Notes: a model not told the origin generated them from the sequence alone. A stretch of 64,000 bases of DNA from Donghicola tyrosinivorans (GCF_003003355.1 NZ_PVTQ01000011.1:62001-126000), one strand, 5' to 3'; positions 25,200-35,900 are shown, counted from the first letter of the stretch. Made by a program: numbers and translations.

Positions 25200-27086
25200 T
25201 TAGAAACGGGGCATGCCCTTGGGCCGCATCAGACGCTTTTGCGCGGCGATCCGGAAAGGCGCGTTGGGGGCACCATAGCCCGCATAACTTTCACGACGTT
25301 GCAGGATTTCAAAGAACATCCCGTTGCCGAAGGGCTGAGAATACAGCTGGAAGATCTCGCCGTGGGCATCCTGATCATAGAGGATGTTGCTGCCCTTCAT
25401 GCGGGCCAGCATATCAGGCTCCAGATCGAAACGAGCGGCCAGATCGTCATAGTAGTTCGCGGTGATCGGCAACGGCTGGAAGCCGCGCTTGGACAGCTTT
25501 GCCGCCGTCGCAAAGATGTCGTCGGTCGACAATGCGATATGCTGGACACTGGCCCCGAAGCTTTCAGCAAGGAAGCCACCCGCCAACGTTCGGTGCGTCT
25601 CGGCCCCGTTCAGGGTGATCCGGAAGTCCCCGTCACCGGCCTGCAACGCCTGCGAGCGCACCAGACCGTCAGGGTCAATCACGTCCACCATCGGCGACTT
25701 TTCCATCTCGAACAGCGAGGTGTAGAACAAAGACCAGCTGAGCATCTCGTCGTAAGTCATTGTTTGCGCGATATGATCCACGCGCGTCACACCTGCACCA
25801 GTATCTTCGGTCGGGGCCTGATTGAACTCGACCTGCCAGACGTCCGACAGACCGCTGGTCTCGTCGATAAAGTGCATCAGGCTACCACCAAGACCACGGA
25901 TCGCGGGGATGTCCAGCTCACCGGGCCCAATGGGCTGCGCGAAGGTATCCGCGCCCAAGGCCACCGCACGGGCAATGGTATCGGCAGCGTTCGAGACCTT
26001 CAGCCCCATGTCACACACAGTCGTGCCGCGCACGTTATAGGCGCTGGCCGCATAGCCTTTGGTTTCGCGGTTCACCACGATCCGCACCTCACCCTGCTGC
26101 CACAGGGTCAGTTCTTTGCTGATATGGCGCCCTTCCAGACGGAAGCCCAACGCAGCCAAGGTCGCCTCAAGGCGGTCTGCGTCGTCCCCACGGCTGGCGA
26201 ATTCGATAAAGGCGGTGCCCTGCACGTCGATCCGTGCGGGCATCGGCTCTAGGTCAACTTCCAGCGCGGGTTCTTTCCGGCGCACTTCGTCCATCACGTA
26301 GATCAACGACCGGTAGCCGTCCTTGGAAATCGTGCGCGGGCTGCCACCTCGGAACTGGTCGTTAAAAATCTCAAGGCTGACAGGGCCGTCATAACCGGTC
26401 GCTGTCACAGCCCGCATGAAATCGGCCACTGGCAGATCGCCCTCTCCGGGCATGTTGCGGAAGTGGCGCGACCAATACAGCAGGTCCATATCGATCAGCG
26501 GCGCATCAGCCAGCTGCACAAAGAAGATCTTGTCGCCGGGGATACGTCGGATGGTCTCAGGGTCAATCTTGCGGCTCAGGGTGTGGAAGCTGTCCACGAT
26601 CAAACCGATGTTCGGATGATCTGCACGGCGCACGATCTCCCACGCGTCGCGATGATCATTCACATGACGGCCCCACGCCAGCGCCTCATAGCCCACACGC
26701 AGGCCGCGCTTGGCCGCCCGTTCTCCTAGTTCAGCAAAGTCATCGGCGGCGCGGTCAATCCCGCCCATTGATTCAGGATGCACGGTCGAACAGACCAGCA
26801 CCAGATCGGTGCCCAACTCTTGCATCAGGTCAAACTTACGCTCTGCCCGATCAAAGGCCTTGGTGCGCAGCGCCCCCGGTAGACCTTCAAAATCGCGGAA
26901 CGGCTGGAACAAGGTGATCTCAAGGCCCTTGTCGCGGATCATCCGCCCCACATCACGGGGCGAGCCGTCATAGGCCAGAAAATCCTGCTCGAAAATCTCG
27001 ATTCCATAGAAACCTGCGGCCGCAATCGCGTCCAGTTTTTCGGTGAAATTACCGGAAATCGAAACCGTCGCGATCGAAGTTTTCAT
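25200..27086 (-). CDS. 3-dehydroshikimate dehydratase / 4-hydroxyphenylpyruvate dioxygenase-like fusion (QuiC type)
   Basis: 628 residues from ATG at 27086; a longer frame exists upstream but lacks a fitting start. The N-terminal half (1-270) is an AP-endonuclease-2/xylose-isomerase-type TIM barrel with metal-binding segments YEALAWG, IGLIVDSFHTL and VSLEIFND. The C-terminal half (about 285-615) has two VOC domains as in hydroxyphenylpyruvate dioxygenase, for example VDHIAQTM and VQHIALSTDDIF. This two-part build is that of QuiC-type 3-dehydroshikimate dehydratases, which send quinate/shikimate carbon to protocatechuate. Divergent from a TetR regulator and AEC carrier, which would form a local regulatory unit. 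Confidence 0.88.
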   Translation of the reverse strand: MKTSIATVSISGNFTEKLDAIAAAGFYGIEIFEQDFLAYDGSPRDVGRMIRDKGLEITLFQPFRDFEGLPGALRTKAFDRAERKFDLMQELGTDLVLVCSTVHPESMGGIDRAADDFAELGERAAKRGLRVGYEALAWGRHVNDHRDAWEIVRRADHPNIGLIVDSFHTLSRKIDPETIRRIPGDKIFFVQLADAPLIDMDLLYWSRHFRNMPGEGDLPVADFMRAVTATGYDGPVSLEIFNDQFRGGSPRTISKDGYRSLIYVMDEVRRKEPALEVDLEPMPARIDVQGTAFIEFASRGDDADRLEATLAALGFRLEGRHISKELTLWQQGEVRIVVNRETKGYAASAYNVRGTTVCDMGLKVSNAADTIARAVALGADTFAQPIGPGELDIPAIRGLGGSLMHFIDETSGLSDVWQVEFNQAPTEDTGAGVTRVDHIAQTMTYDEMLSWSLFYTSLFEMEKSPMVDVIDPDGLVRSQALQAGDGDFRITLNGAETHRTLAGGFLAESFGASVQHIALSTDDIFATAAKLSKRGFQPLPITANYYDDLAARFDLEPDMLARMKGSNILYDQDAHGEIFQLYSQPFGNGMFFEILQRRESYAGYGAPNAPFRIAAQKRLMRPKGMPRF

Positions 27087-27133
27087 CTGTGCATCCCGCC
27101 TTTTGCGCCGCGCTGACCTGCCAGCCGCAATGA

Positions 27134-27162
27134 TGTCTGAGTGGTTTTGACCCCGACAGACA
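27134..27162. promoter_or_regulatory. Candidate TetR operator
   Basis: TGTCTG (27134-27139) and CAGACA (27157-27162) form an inverted repeat in the gap between the divergent QuiC-type and TetR genes. Short arms, so weak evidence. Confidence 0.3.
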
Positions 27163-27236
27163 ATCACTTTGTTCCCATCGGTTAATTTCGTGATATAGAA
27201 GAGCCGTCACCATTTCCAGCCTGCATTTCGATAGCC

Positions 27237-27929
27237 ATGCCAGAAAAAACCGCACCTGCCCGAAATCCGCGCCGCCAGTCCTGGAAACAGGACCCCGAGG
27301 CCGTGCGTGCCGACATCCTGCGCGCTGCCACCGAAGAGTTCGCGGCCAAAGGGTTCAAGGGCACACGCATCGATGACATCGTGGCCCGGACGCAGACCTC
27401 GAAACGGATGATTTTCTACTATTTCGATGACAAAGACACGCTCTACCGGACCGTGCTGGAACAGGCCTACAGCCGCATCCGCACCCATGAGGCTGCGCTG
27501 GACCTAACCGGCCTGCCCCCCGAAAAGGCACTGGCCCGTCTGGTAGCCTTCACGTTCGAATACCACCGGCAGGACCCCGATTTCATCCGCCTTGTGATGA
27601 TCGAGAACATCCACCGCGCCCGCCAGCTTAAAGCCTCGGATTCGGTCGCCCATGAAAACGCGCAAGCGATCGAACGCCTCAGCACCCTGATTGACGAAGG
27701 GATCGCAGCGGGCCGTTTCCGCGCCGATCTGGACCCGCTGGAATTGCACTGGCTGATCTCGGCCCTTTCGTTCCACAACGTGTCGAACATGTTCACCTTC
27801 CAACACATCTTCGGGGATGCCCTCCATTCAAAAGCAGGCCAACACACGCTTTGCCGTCATGTGGTCTCGACAGTGCTGCGCTCAGTACTCATAGACACCC
27901 ACGACATCGACACTCTTCTGGACGACTGA
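27237..27929 (+). CDS. TetR-family transcriptional regulator
   Basis: 230 residues. The N-terminal helix-turn-helix (about 20-65) shows RADILRAATEEFAAKGFKG and RTQTSKRMIFYYFDDKDTLY, typical of TetR. The ligand domain resembles the group with a TetR C-terminal YcdC-like fold. Divergent from the dehydroshikimate dehydratase and 1 base upstream of the AEC transporter ATG, so it probably represses both sides in response to an aromatic or quinate-type ligand (inference). Confidence 0.88.
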   Translation: MPEKTAPARNPRRQSWKQDPEAVRADILRAATEEFAAKGFKGTRIDDIVARTQTSKRMIFYYFDDKDTLYRTVLEQAYSRIRTHEAALDLTGLPPEKALARLVAFTFEYHRQDPDFIRLVMIENIHRARQLKASDSVAHENAQAIERLSTLIDEGIAAGRFRADLDPLELHWLISALSFHNVSNMFTFQHIFGDALHSKAGQHTLCRHVVSTVLRSVLIDTHDIDTLLDD

Positions 27930-27930
27930 C

Positions 27931-28854
27931 ATGCTCAGCATTCTTGCGATCACCACACCGATTTACCTGCTGATCACGCTGGGGTTCGTCGCCATCAAAA
28001 CCAAGTATGTGGCGTTGGAGACCACTCGGTCGCTGGGGATGTTCGTCCTGCGGGTCTGCATGCCCGCGATGGTCATCTCGGCAGTGAACCGCGAAGGGGC
28101 CCCTGCCCTGAACTGGCACTTTCTGGCCTGCTATGGCGCGGCATCGCTGGCGCTTTTGACCGGCGGCATTACCGTGATGCGCCTGCGCGGGCGCTCCATC
28201 CCCGAGGCGTCGATGTTCGCCCTAGGCATGTGCAACTCAAACAGTGGCTTTATGGGCTATCCCATCGCCGCATTGGTCGTCGGCGGCATGGCCATCGACA
28301 TGCTGGCATGGGCCTTGATGGTCGAGAACCTGCTGACCATCCCGCTGGCCATCGCCATCGCGGACGCAGGCATGTATGCGAATGAACGCTTCACCACGGC
28401 CTTCCTCAAAGCGATCAAGGGCCTCTACAAGAACCCGATCTTCGTCGGCCTTGGCGCGGGTCTGGTGATCAAGATCACCGGCCTGCCAATCCCCGACGTC
28501 ATCGGCACAGTGCTTGGTTATCTGACCTACACCGCCCCCGTGGTGGCGCTATTTGTTGTGGGCGGCACCGTGGCCAGTTTTCCGGTCAAGCGCATCTCTG
28601 GCGATACTGCGCTGATCACCTTCGGCAAGCTCTTCCTCCATCCGGCCCTGATGTTCGTGGCCTTCACACTGTTCCCCGCAGGCCAGCCCGAATACATCCT
28701 AGGCGCCATGCTGTTCGCCAGCGTGCCGATGCTGTCGATCTACCCGATTTTCGGCCAGCGCTACGGGATCGAGAGCATCACCGCGACCACGCTGGTCTTC
28801 ACCACCACAATCTCGTTCTTCACGGTCAGCGCCCTGATCTACCTGCTGGGATAA
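27931..28854 (+). CDS. AEC family transporter
   Basis: 307-residue membrane protein of the auxin efflux carrier family, with about ten hydrophobic helices in two halves. The amphipathic loop NSGFMGYPIAALVVGG in the first half is family-typical. Co-transcribed with the TetR gene. AEC members move organic acids; uptake or efflux of a shikimate-pathway acid would fit the neighbouring dehydratase (inference). Ends 2 bases before the convergent cobQ stop. Confidence 0.87.
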   Translation: MLSILAITTPIYLLITLGFVAIKTKYVALETTRSLGMFVLRVCMPAMVISAVNREGAPALNWHFLACYGAASLALLTGGITVMRLRGRSIPEASMFALGMCNSNSGFMGYPIAALVVGGMAIDMLAWALMVENLLTIPLAIAIADAGMYANERFTTAFLKAIKGLYKNPIFVGLGAGLVIKITGLPIPDVIGTVLGYLTYTAPVVALFVVGGTVASFPVKRISGDTALITFGKLFLHPALMFVAFTLFPAGQPEYILGAMLFASVPMLSIYPIFGQRYGIESITATTLVFTTTISFFTVSALIYLLG

Positions 28855-28856
28855 CC

Positions 28857-30302
28857 CTACCGCGCCAAGGCAAGCAGGCCGTCCACGTCCAGATAGGCGT
28901 CCATATGGTCGGCCAGCTTATCAAGGGTCTCTTCAACCACCGCCCCATAAGACTGGCCCGCTGACTGCACACCAAAACCCGCCAGATAGGCGCGACGGAA
29001 GGCATCATCGGTGAACATCCCGTGCAGATAGCTGCCCACGATCCGCCCATCGGCCGAAATCGCCCCATCCGCCTGATCCCCGATCATGGCAAAGGGCCGC
29101 GCGCAATCGGGCCCCTCGGTCCGGCCGATGTGGATCTCATAGCCATCCACCTCAAGACCACTGGGCACATGCAGCGCCCGAACCTGCGTCAGGCGCTTGT
29201 CTGCCGTCATCCGTGTCTGCACATCCAGCAGCCCAAGGCCCTTTTCCGTGCCAGCGGTACCTTCCAAGCCCTCAGGGTCAATCACCTCTTGGCCCAGCAT
29301 CTGATAGCCACCGCAAATGCCCAATACATGGCCACCGCGCCGCACATGGGCCAATAGATCAATGTCCCAACCCTGCGCCCGCACATAAGCCAGATCGCCC
29401 CGCGTGGATTTGCTGCCCGGAATGATCACCAAATCCGCATCCCCGGGGATCGGTTCACCCGCCAGCAGAACACTTAGATCAACGCCCTCTTCCTGCGCCA
29501 GCGGGTCCAGATCATCAAAATTAGCGATCCGTGATAGCCCAAGGCACACAACCCGCAGCCCCTTGCCGCCCGAGCGTTTCGGCAAGTCCAAAGCATCCTC
29601 AGCCGGTAGCTTCGAGGCATCAGGGAAGTAGGGTAAAACCCCGAAACCGTGCCAGCCGGTCTGTACCTCAATCATAGCATAGCCATCATCAAACAGGCTT
29701 GGGTCACCGCGGAACTTGTTAATCAGAAAACCCGCGATCATCGCCTCATCCTCAGAGGCCAGAACCGTGCGCGTCCCGACCATCTGAGCGATCACCCCGC
29801 CCCGATCGATATCCCCCGCCAAGATCACCGGCACATCTGCGGCAACCGCAAAGCCCATATTGGCGATATCGCCTTTGCGCAGGTTCACCTCTGCAGGGCT
29901 TCCCGCCCCCTCGACAATCACCAGATCATACTGCGCTTTCAGACGGTTAAAACTCTCAAGCACGCTTTCCAAAAGCCGAGGCTTCAAGGCCGCATAATCC
30001 CGCGCCTTCACCGTCGCAATCCGCTTTCCCTGCACAACCACTTGCGAGCCCACATCGGTTTCAGGCTTCAAGAGCACAGGGTTCATATCCGTGTGCGGCT
30101 GCACCCCACAGGCCAGCGCCTGCAAAGCCTGCGCCCGACCGATTTCTCCCCCATCAGACGTCACAGCAGCATTGTTCGACATATTCTGCGGCTTGAACGG
30201 CGCAACCCTCAAACCCCGCCGCGCAGCGATACGGCAAAGCCCCGCTACCAGCATGGACTTGCCCACGTTCGAGCCCGCCCCCTGTACCATGATTGCCCGC
30301 AT
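28857..30302 (-). CDS. cobQ: Cobyric acid synthase CobQ
   Basis: 481-residue glutamine-dependent amidase that amidates the b, d, e and g side chains of adenosylcobyrinic acid a,c-diamide. ATG at 30302 follows AGGAAGGTCTTTG and opens [19 protein letters not shown] with its P-loop. The C-terminal class I glutaminase domain has the nucleophile Cys in [13 protein letters not shown]. Transcribed away from the main cob operon, on the same strand as cobO but separated by 278 bases that contain two dispersed repeats. Confidence 0.95.
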   Translation of the reverse strand: MRAIMVQGAGSNVGKSMLVAGLCRIAARRGLRVAPFKPQNMSNNAAVTSDGGEIGRAQALQALACGVQPHTDMNPVLLKPETDVGSQVVVQGKRIATVKARDYAALKPRLLESVLESFNRLKAQYDLVIVEGAGSPAEVNLRKGDIANMGFAVAADVPVILAGDIDRGGVIAQMVGTRTVLASEDEAMIAGFLINKFRGDPSLFDDGYAMIEVQTGWHGFGVLPYFPDASKLPAEDALDLPKRSGGKGLRVVCLGLSRIANFDDLDPLAQEEGVDLSVLLAGEPIPGDADLVIIPGSKSTRGDLAYVRAQGWDIDLLAHVRRGGHVLGICGGYQMLGQEVIDPEGLEGTAGTEKGLGLLDVQTRMTADKRLTQVRALHVPSGLEVDGYEIHIGRTEGPDCARPFAMIGDQADGAISADGRIVGSYLHGMFTDDAFRRAYLAGFGVQSAGQSYGAVVEETLDKLADHMDAYLDVDGLLALAR

Positions 30303-30341
30303 CAAAGACCTTCCTGCGACCAAAGTTGGCGCCCGCTCATG

Positions 30342-30375
30342 CCTCCGGCGGAGGTATTTTTCACCAAGATGAAAT
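30342..30375 (-). repeat. Dispersed intergenic repeat, copy 2
   Basis: On the minus strand it reads TTTCATCTTGGTGAAAAATA followed by the hairpin CCTCCGCCGGAGG. It is inverted relative to copy 3, about 125 bases away. Confidence 0.6.
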
Positions 30376-30500
30376 AGGGGTCACTCTGCATCCGACGCGG
30401 CACATGCGGCGCGGATGCAGAGCCTTCACCTTGGGCGGTCATCGGGACCTCTCCCTGTACCGCAAGAGCACTTTGACGGATCATCATTAACAAACCGTTG

Positions 30501-30569
30501 CTTTCATCTTGGCAAAAATACCTCGGGGGTGAATTGACGCCGCAGGCGGCAAGAGGGGGCTGCGCCCCC
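30501..30569 (+). repeat. Dispersed intergenic repeat, copy 3
   Basis: CTTTCATCTTGGCAAAAATA then CCTCGGGGGT, then short GC hairpins (GCCGC-AGGCGGC; GGGGGC-TGC-GCCCCC). Same element as copies 1 and 2, in the gap between cobO and cobQ. Confidence 0.6.
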
Positions 30570-30580
30570 ATCTCTCAGGC

Positions 30581-31201
30581 TCAGAACTCAACGCCTTTCT
30601 GGCCTTTGACCCCAGAACGGAACGGATGTTTGATTAGTGTCATCTCGGTCACCATATCTGCGGCCTCGATCAACGGCTCTTTGGCATTGCGGCCAGTCAG
30701 GCAGACGTGGGTCATCTCCGGCTTATCGTTCTTCAGAAACTGAACAACTTCGTTCACATCGATATAGTCATAGCGCATCGCGATGTTGATCTCGTCCAGC
30801 AGCACGAACTTGATCTCCGGATCTAGGATCAACTCTTTCGCCTTCGCCCAGCCCTTCTGCGCCATCTCGATATCCCGCGCCTTGTCTTGGGTTTCCCAGG
30901 TAAAGCCCTCGCCCATGGCATGGAACTGGCAGAGGTCGGCAAAGTTCGCCTCGATGAGGGTCCGCTCTCCGGTCTCCCAAGCGCCTTTGATGAACTGCAC
31001 CACGGCGCAGGGCATCTGGTGCGCGATGCACCGCAGGATCATCCCGAATCCGGACGAGGATTTCCCCTTTCCCGGCCCTGTATGCACGATGATCAAGCCT
31101 TTCTCGCCCTCTTTCGAGGCCATGATCTTGTCCCGCGCCGCTTTCTTCTTGGCCATCTTGGCCGCGTGACGGGCTTCATCGGTTTGGGGCAATTCGCTCA
31201 T
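30581..31201 (-). CDS. cobO: Cob(I)yrinic acid a,c-diamide adenosyltransferase CobO
   Basis: 206 residues. Attaches the adenosyl group to cobalt of cobyrinic acid diamide. ATG at 31201 follows AAGGATCGTCCT; an upstream in-frame start at 31234 lacks a site. P-loop GPGKGKSSSGFGM is near residue 50, and VLLDEINIAMRYDYID is the CobA/CobO family segment. Divergent from the riboswitch-led operon. Confidence 0.95.
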   Translation of the reverse strand: MSELPQTDEARHAAKMAKKKAARDKIMASKEGEKGLIIVHTGPGKGKSSSGFGMILRCIAHQMPCAVVQFIKGAWETGERTLIEANFADLCQFHAMGEGFTWETQDKARDIEMAQKGWAKAKELILDPEIKFVLLDEINIAMRYDYIDVNEVVQFLKNDKPEMTHVCLTGRNAKEPLIEAADMVTEMTLIKHPFRSGVKGQKGVEF

Positions 31202-31252
31202 AGGACGATCCTTCCGCTTGACAAGGTAGGGCACCTTCCCTCAGGTGGGCGC

Positions 31253-31460
31253 GCTGGTTCCTGTCTATGACAGGCGAAGAGGGAATGCGATACCACTTTG
31301 CGACGTCATACCGTCCCAAAGCGTAAAGCGCAGCCGCCCCCGCGACCGTGACCGGAGACGCCCCGCAACCACTGGCCTCAAATGGCCCGGGAAGGCGGCG
31401 GGGCAGCCGCAGGGCCGATTGGCCTTACGGGCTCCGCAAGCCGGGAGACCTGCCAGCGCG
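31253..31460 (+). promoter_or_regulatory. Cobalamin (B12) riboswitch
   Basis: The 365-base gap 31202-31566 holds a B12 riboswitch. It begins near GGTTCCTGTC at 31256, contains the core pieces GCAGCCGCCCCCGCGACCGT and CCGGAGACGCC, and ends with the B12 box AAGCCGGGAGACCTGCC at 31438-31454. A hairpin, ACAGGC/GCCTGT around 31502-31521, lies between it and the first ATG (31567) and may be the expression platform. It would shut down the cob operon when adenosylcobalamin is plentiful. Confidence 0.93.
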
Positions 31461-31566
31461 TTGAAATGTACGGGCGAACGGGGTGTGTCGCGGCCGGCTT
31501 TGACAGGCGCACTCTGCCTGTTGGCCAGTGATCCCTGTTTCCCCCAAACCCAATGGGAGGCACCCT

Positions 31567-31935
31567 ATGGCCGAGGTCACCCTGACCGTCTGCACCACCT
31601 GCCGCCGCATCGCGGGCGGCGAGCCCGTGGCTGATGAGCCCCGCCCCGGTGCGCGCCTCTATGAGGCTCTGACCCAAGCCGATCTGCCCGACAACGTGCA
31701 ACTGAAACCGGTCGAGTGTCTCTCGGCCTGTTCGCGCGGGTGTTCGATCGCCCTGACCGGTGGGCCCGCCCGCTGGACCTATGTCTATGGCGACATGGAC
31801 CCCGACACCCAAGTAGACGAGATCCTGACCGGCCTGCGCGCCTATGCCCAGACCAGCGACGGTATCGTTCCGTGGCGCGAACGCCCTCAGGCTTTCCGCA
31901 AGCAATCCATTGCCCGCATTCCCCCGCAGGAGTAA
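31567..31935 (+). CDS. DUF1636 family putative metal/iron-sulfur-binding protein
   Basis: 122 residues from ATG at 31567, after AATGGGAGGCACCCT. CTTCRR near the N-terminus and CLSACSRGCS in the middle give a Cys set resembling thioredoxin-like 2Fe-2S ferredoxins. First gene after the riboswitch and 2 bases before cobW, so co-expressed with cobalamin synthesis. A role in cobalt handling or electron supply to the pathway is plausible but unproven. Confidence 0.85.
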   Translation: MAEVTLTVCTTCRRIAGGEPVADEPRPGARLYEALTQADLPDNVQLKPVECLSACSRGCSIALTGGPARWTYVYGDMDPDTQVDEILTGLRAYAQTSDGIVPWRERPQAFRKQSIARIPPQE

Positions 31936-31937
31936 CC

Positions 31938-32972
31938 ATGTCCGATCTGTCCAAAATCCCCGTGACCGTGATCACCGGCTTTCTCGGTTCCGGCAAGACC
32001 ACACTGATCCGTCACCTGATGCAGAACCCGCAGGGCAAGCGTCTGGCTGTGTTGGTCAACGAATTCGGCACCGCTGGTGTGGATGGCGATATTCTCAAAT
32101 CCTGTGCCGATGAGAACTGCCCCGAAAGCAACATCATGGAGCTGGCGAACGGCTGCATCTGCTGCACCGTGGCCGATGACTTTATCCCCACCATCGAACA
32201 GCTTATGGCCCTGCCCGAAACGCCCGAGCATATCATCATTGAGACCAGCGGTCTGGCCCTGCCCAAGCCCCTGCTCAAGGCCTTCGACTGGCCCGCGATC
32301 AAATCGCGTATCACCGTCGATGGCGTGATTGCCGTGGCCGATGCCGAAGCTGTGGCCGCCGGTCAATTCGCCCCCGATCTGGATGCGGTACAGGCCCAGC
32401 GCGAAGCGGATGACAGCCTTGACCACGAAACGCCCCTCTCTGAGGTCTTCGAGGATCAGATCAGCTGCGCCGACATTGTGCTCTTGTCCAAAGCCGATCT
32501 GGCCGGTGAGGCAGGTATCGCGAAGGCCAAAGAGGTGGTCGAGGCTGAGGCCCCCCGCAAGCTGCCGATCATTGCCATCACCGACGGGGTTGTAGACCCC
32601 CGCGTGATCTTGGGTCTGGAAGCCGCGGCTGAGGATGATCTGGAGAACCGCCCCTCGCACCATGACGGGCACGATGATCACGAACATGACGATTTCGATA
32701 GCATCGTGGTCGATCTTGGCGAAGTCGAAGATGTTCAGGCGTTGCAAGATGCCATTGTGAAAATGGCAAAGGACCAGAACATCTTGCGTGTGAAAGGCTA
32801 TGTGGCAGTCAAAGGCAAACCGATGCGCTATCTAGTGCAGGCGGTGGGCACCCGCATCCGTGCGCAATATGACCAGCCTTGGGGCACCCGCCCTCGTGCG
32901 TCCTTGCTTGTCGTGATCGCCGAGCATGACCACATCGATGAGGCCGCCATCAAAGCAGCACTGGGCGTCTAA
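31938..32972 (+). CDS. cobW: CobW, GTP-dependent metal chaperone for cobalamin synthesis
   Basis: 344-residue COG0523 GTPase. Walker A is GFLGSGKTT at the N-terminus, the metal-binding CxCC motif is NGCICCT (CICC), and the GTPase motifs include LLSKADL. A His/Asp-rich stretch (HHDGHDDHEHDD) before the C-terminal domain suggests metal binding. It sits directly before cobN, in agreement with a role supplying cobalt to the CobNST chelatase. Confidence 0.95.
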   Translation: MSDLSKIPVTVITGFLGSGKTTLIRHLMQNPQGKRLAVLVNEFGTAGVDGDILKSCADENCPESNIMELANGCICCTVADDFIPTIEQLMALPETPEHIIIETSGLALPKPLLKAFDWPAIKSRITVDGVIAVADAEAVAAGQFAPDLDAVQAQREADDSLDHETPLSEVFEDQISCADIVLLSKADLAGEAGIAKAKEVVEAEAPRKLPIIAITDGVVDPRVILGLEAAAEDDLENRPSHHDGHDDHEHDDFDSIVVDLGEVEDVQALQDAIVKMAKDQNILRVKGYVAVKGKPMRYLVQAVGTRIRAQYDQPWGTRPRASLLVVIAEHDHIDEAAIKAALGV

Positions 32973-32975
32973 CCC

Positions 32976-35900
32976 ATGCATGTTGTCTTCCGCGAAAGTC
33001 ACGGGCTCGACCAGAGCGACACACCGCAAGATCTGGGGCAAACGCCTTCGGAACTGATTGTGCTGTCCTTCTCGGATTCGGACCTTGGCGCTTTCGCGGC
33101 AGGCTATCACCGTGCCAAAGGATCGCTGCCCAGCTTGCGGCTGGCGAACCTTGTGGCGCTAAAACATCCGCTCTCGGTGGATGTCTACGCCGAGCAAACG
33201 CTTGAAGGGGCCAAGGGCATCCTTGTTCGTCTGATCGGCGGCGAAAGCTATTGGTCCTACGGGCTAGCGACGCTGCAAGACTTGGCGCGGCGCAAAGGCA
33301 TTGCCTTGGCGATCCTGCCTGCGGACGGGCGCGAAGACCCCCGTCTGGATGAACTTAGCACACTGCCTGTGTCCACCCTGCGCCGTCTACAGCACCTGTG
33401 CGATGCAGGCGGCGCTGTGGCGGCCCAAGCAGCATTGGCGCAACTGGCGCTGGCAGCGGGTCTTTACGCGGCCCCCGTCATCGGTGCCAAGACCGTCCCT
33501 GATGCGGGCTTTTACCTGCCAGCCAAAGGTGTCATCGCAATCCCAGAGCGCGACCACCGTCCCTTGGCGCTGGTGACCTTCTACCGCTCTTACCTGACCT
33601 CCGCAGATACATCGCCCGTGGATGCGATGATCGAGGCGCTGGAAGAGCGCGGTTTTCAGGCTCTTGGCGTCTTTGCCAGCAGCCTCAAGGCGCCGAACGC
33701 CAGTGCTTGGCTGCGCGAACAGATCGCCTTCCTTGCCCCCGCCGCTATTGTCAACGCCACCGCCTTTTCCGCCCAAGGGCGCGATGGTGAGCCCTCGCCC
33801 CTTGATGCCGCAGGCTGTCCGGTGTTCCAGATCGCCCTGTCCACCGCCCGCAAGAAGGATTGGGCAGAGGCTGAACGGGGCCTGTCGCCCGCCGATCTTG
33901 CCATGCATGTGGTACTGCCAGAGGTGGACGGCCGCATCTTCGCCGGTGTTGCCAGCTTCAAGCAGCCTTCCAAGCGCGACCCAGAGCTTGAGTATTCGCG
34001 CTTTGCCCACCGTGCGAACCCCGAACGCATTGCGGCATTGGCTGATCGGGTGCTAGCGTGGCACATCCTTGCCACCTTACCGACTGCGGACAAACGCATC
34101 GCGCTGGTGCTTTCGACATATCCCGGCAAGCAATACCAGATCGCCCATGCGGTCGGCATGGATGCCCTTGCCTCGGCAGAACAGATCCTGACCGGTCTGG
34201 CGGGCAGCGGCCACAGCGTCCAGCCCCAGACCGATCTGGGCCAACGCCTGACCACTGAGGCATTGGAATACCCGCTGGCGGAATACCTAGAGGCGCTGGA
34301 CACCCTGCCCCAATCCCTGCGCGATGATCTTTACGCCGCATGGGGCCAGCCGGAAACCGATCCGCTGTTCCAAGAGGATGCCTTCCTCTTTCCGGCCATT
34401 GACGCAGGTAACGGGCTGGTCGCCCTTCAGCCTGAACGGGGCGATGTTGCAGTGCGCGATGACGATTACCACGATCTGTCGCGTACCCCGCGCCACAGCT
34501 ATGTGGCCTTCTACCTGTGGCTCCGCGCCCAATCCGACGCACTGGTCCATATCGGCGCCCACGGCACACTGGAATGGCTGCCCGGTAAATCCGTGGCCCT
34601 CTCGGACGCCTGCTGGCCCGAGGCACTGATCCGCGATTTGCCCGTGATCTATCCCTTCATCGTCAATGACCCCGGTGAAGCCGCCCAAGCCAAGCGCCGC
34701 ATCGCTGCCGTGACCATCGGCCACCTGCCGCCCCCTATGGCGCAGACCAAACTGCCCGAGGGCATGGGACGGCTTGAACACCTGCTAGACGAATACTCGA
34801 CCGCAGACGGCCTTGACCCCGCCCGCCGCGACCGCCTGATCAAGGACATTCGCGCCGAGGCGCAGGGGACCGGCGTTGAGGCCGACCTTGGCATTCCCGA
34901 AGACGCCTCTGCCGCCGAAGCGATCACCCGCATCGACCGTTTTGTCTGTGACATCAAGGAAAGCCAGTACGGCGAAGGTCTGCACATCTTTGGCACCGGC
35001 GATTGCGGGGCCGAGGAAACCGCTGGCCTGCACGCCGCCCTGAGCGGACGCTTCGTTACCGCTGGGCCGTCGGGCTCGCCCTACCGTGGCCGTTCAGACG
35101 TGCTGCCCACGGGGCGGAACCTTTACACCACAGATCCCCGCTCGGTTCCCTCGCGCGCCGCCCATGCCCATGGGGTCAAGCTGGCCGAGGAACTGCTGCG
35201 CCGTCACCTGCAAGACCACGGAGACTGGCCGCGAGGCTTAGTGATCGACCTATGGGGCAGCGCCACCATGCGCACCGCAGGCGAGGAATTCGCCATGGCC
35301 CTGCATCTGGCGGGACTTGCGCCCAAGTGGGACGACGGATCGGAACGCGTCAGCGGGTTCGAGGTCATCCCCCTTGCCCTCTTGAACCGCCCCCGTATCG
35401 ACGTGACCTTGCGTGTCTCGGGCCTCTTCCGTGATGTCTTCCCCGGCCTTGCCCAGATGTTCGAAGCCGCCGCCGACAAACTGGCCGACCGTGAAGAGAC
35501 GCCAGAGGATAACCCCTACGCCGCCCGCACCCCCCGCGTCTTTGGTCCCAAACCGGGCCAATATGGCTTGAACATGGGCGCGGCGATGGACGATTACAGC
35601 GATGAGGCCCGCAAAGCCGCAGGCGAGGCATGGCTTGCCGCCAGTTCTCACGCCATCGACGCCAAAGGCGAAATCCGCGAGGCCCGCGCCGCGCTAGAGA
35701 CGCGCCTGCAAACCGCAGACAGCTTTGTCCACCTACAGGACTTGCCCGAAACCGATGTGCTGATGGCCAGCGACTATGCCGCCCATGAGGCAGGCTTTGC
35801 CGCCGCCATGGCCCGCCTTGGGCAACAGGCCCCCAGCCTTTACCACATGGACGCCACGCAGACCGACCGCCCCCGTGCGCGGTCCCTGAACGAAGAGATC

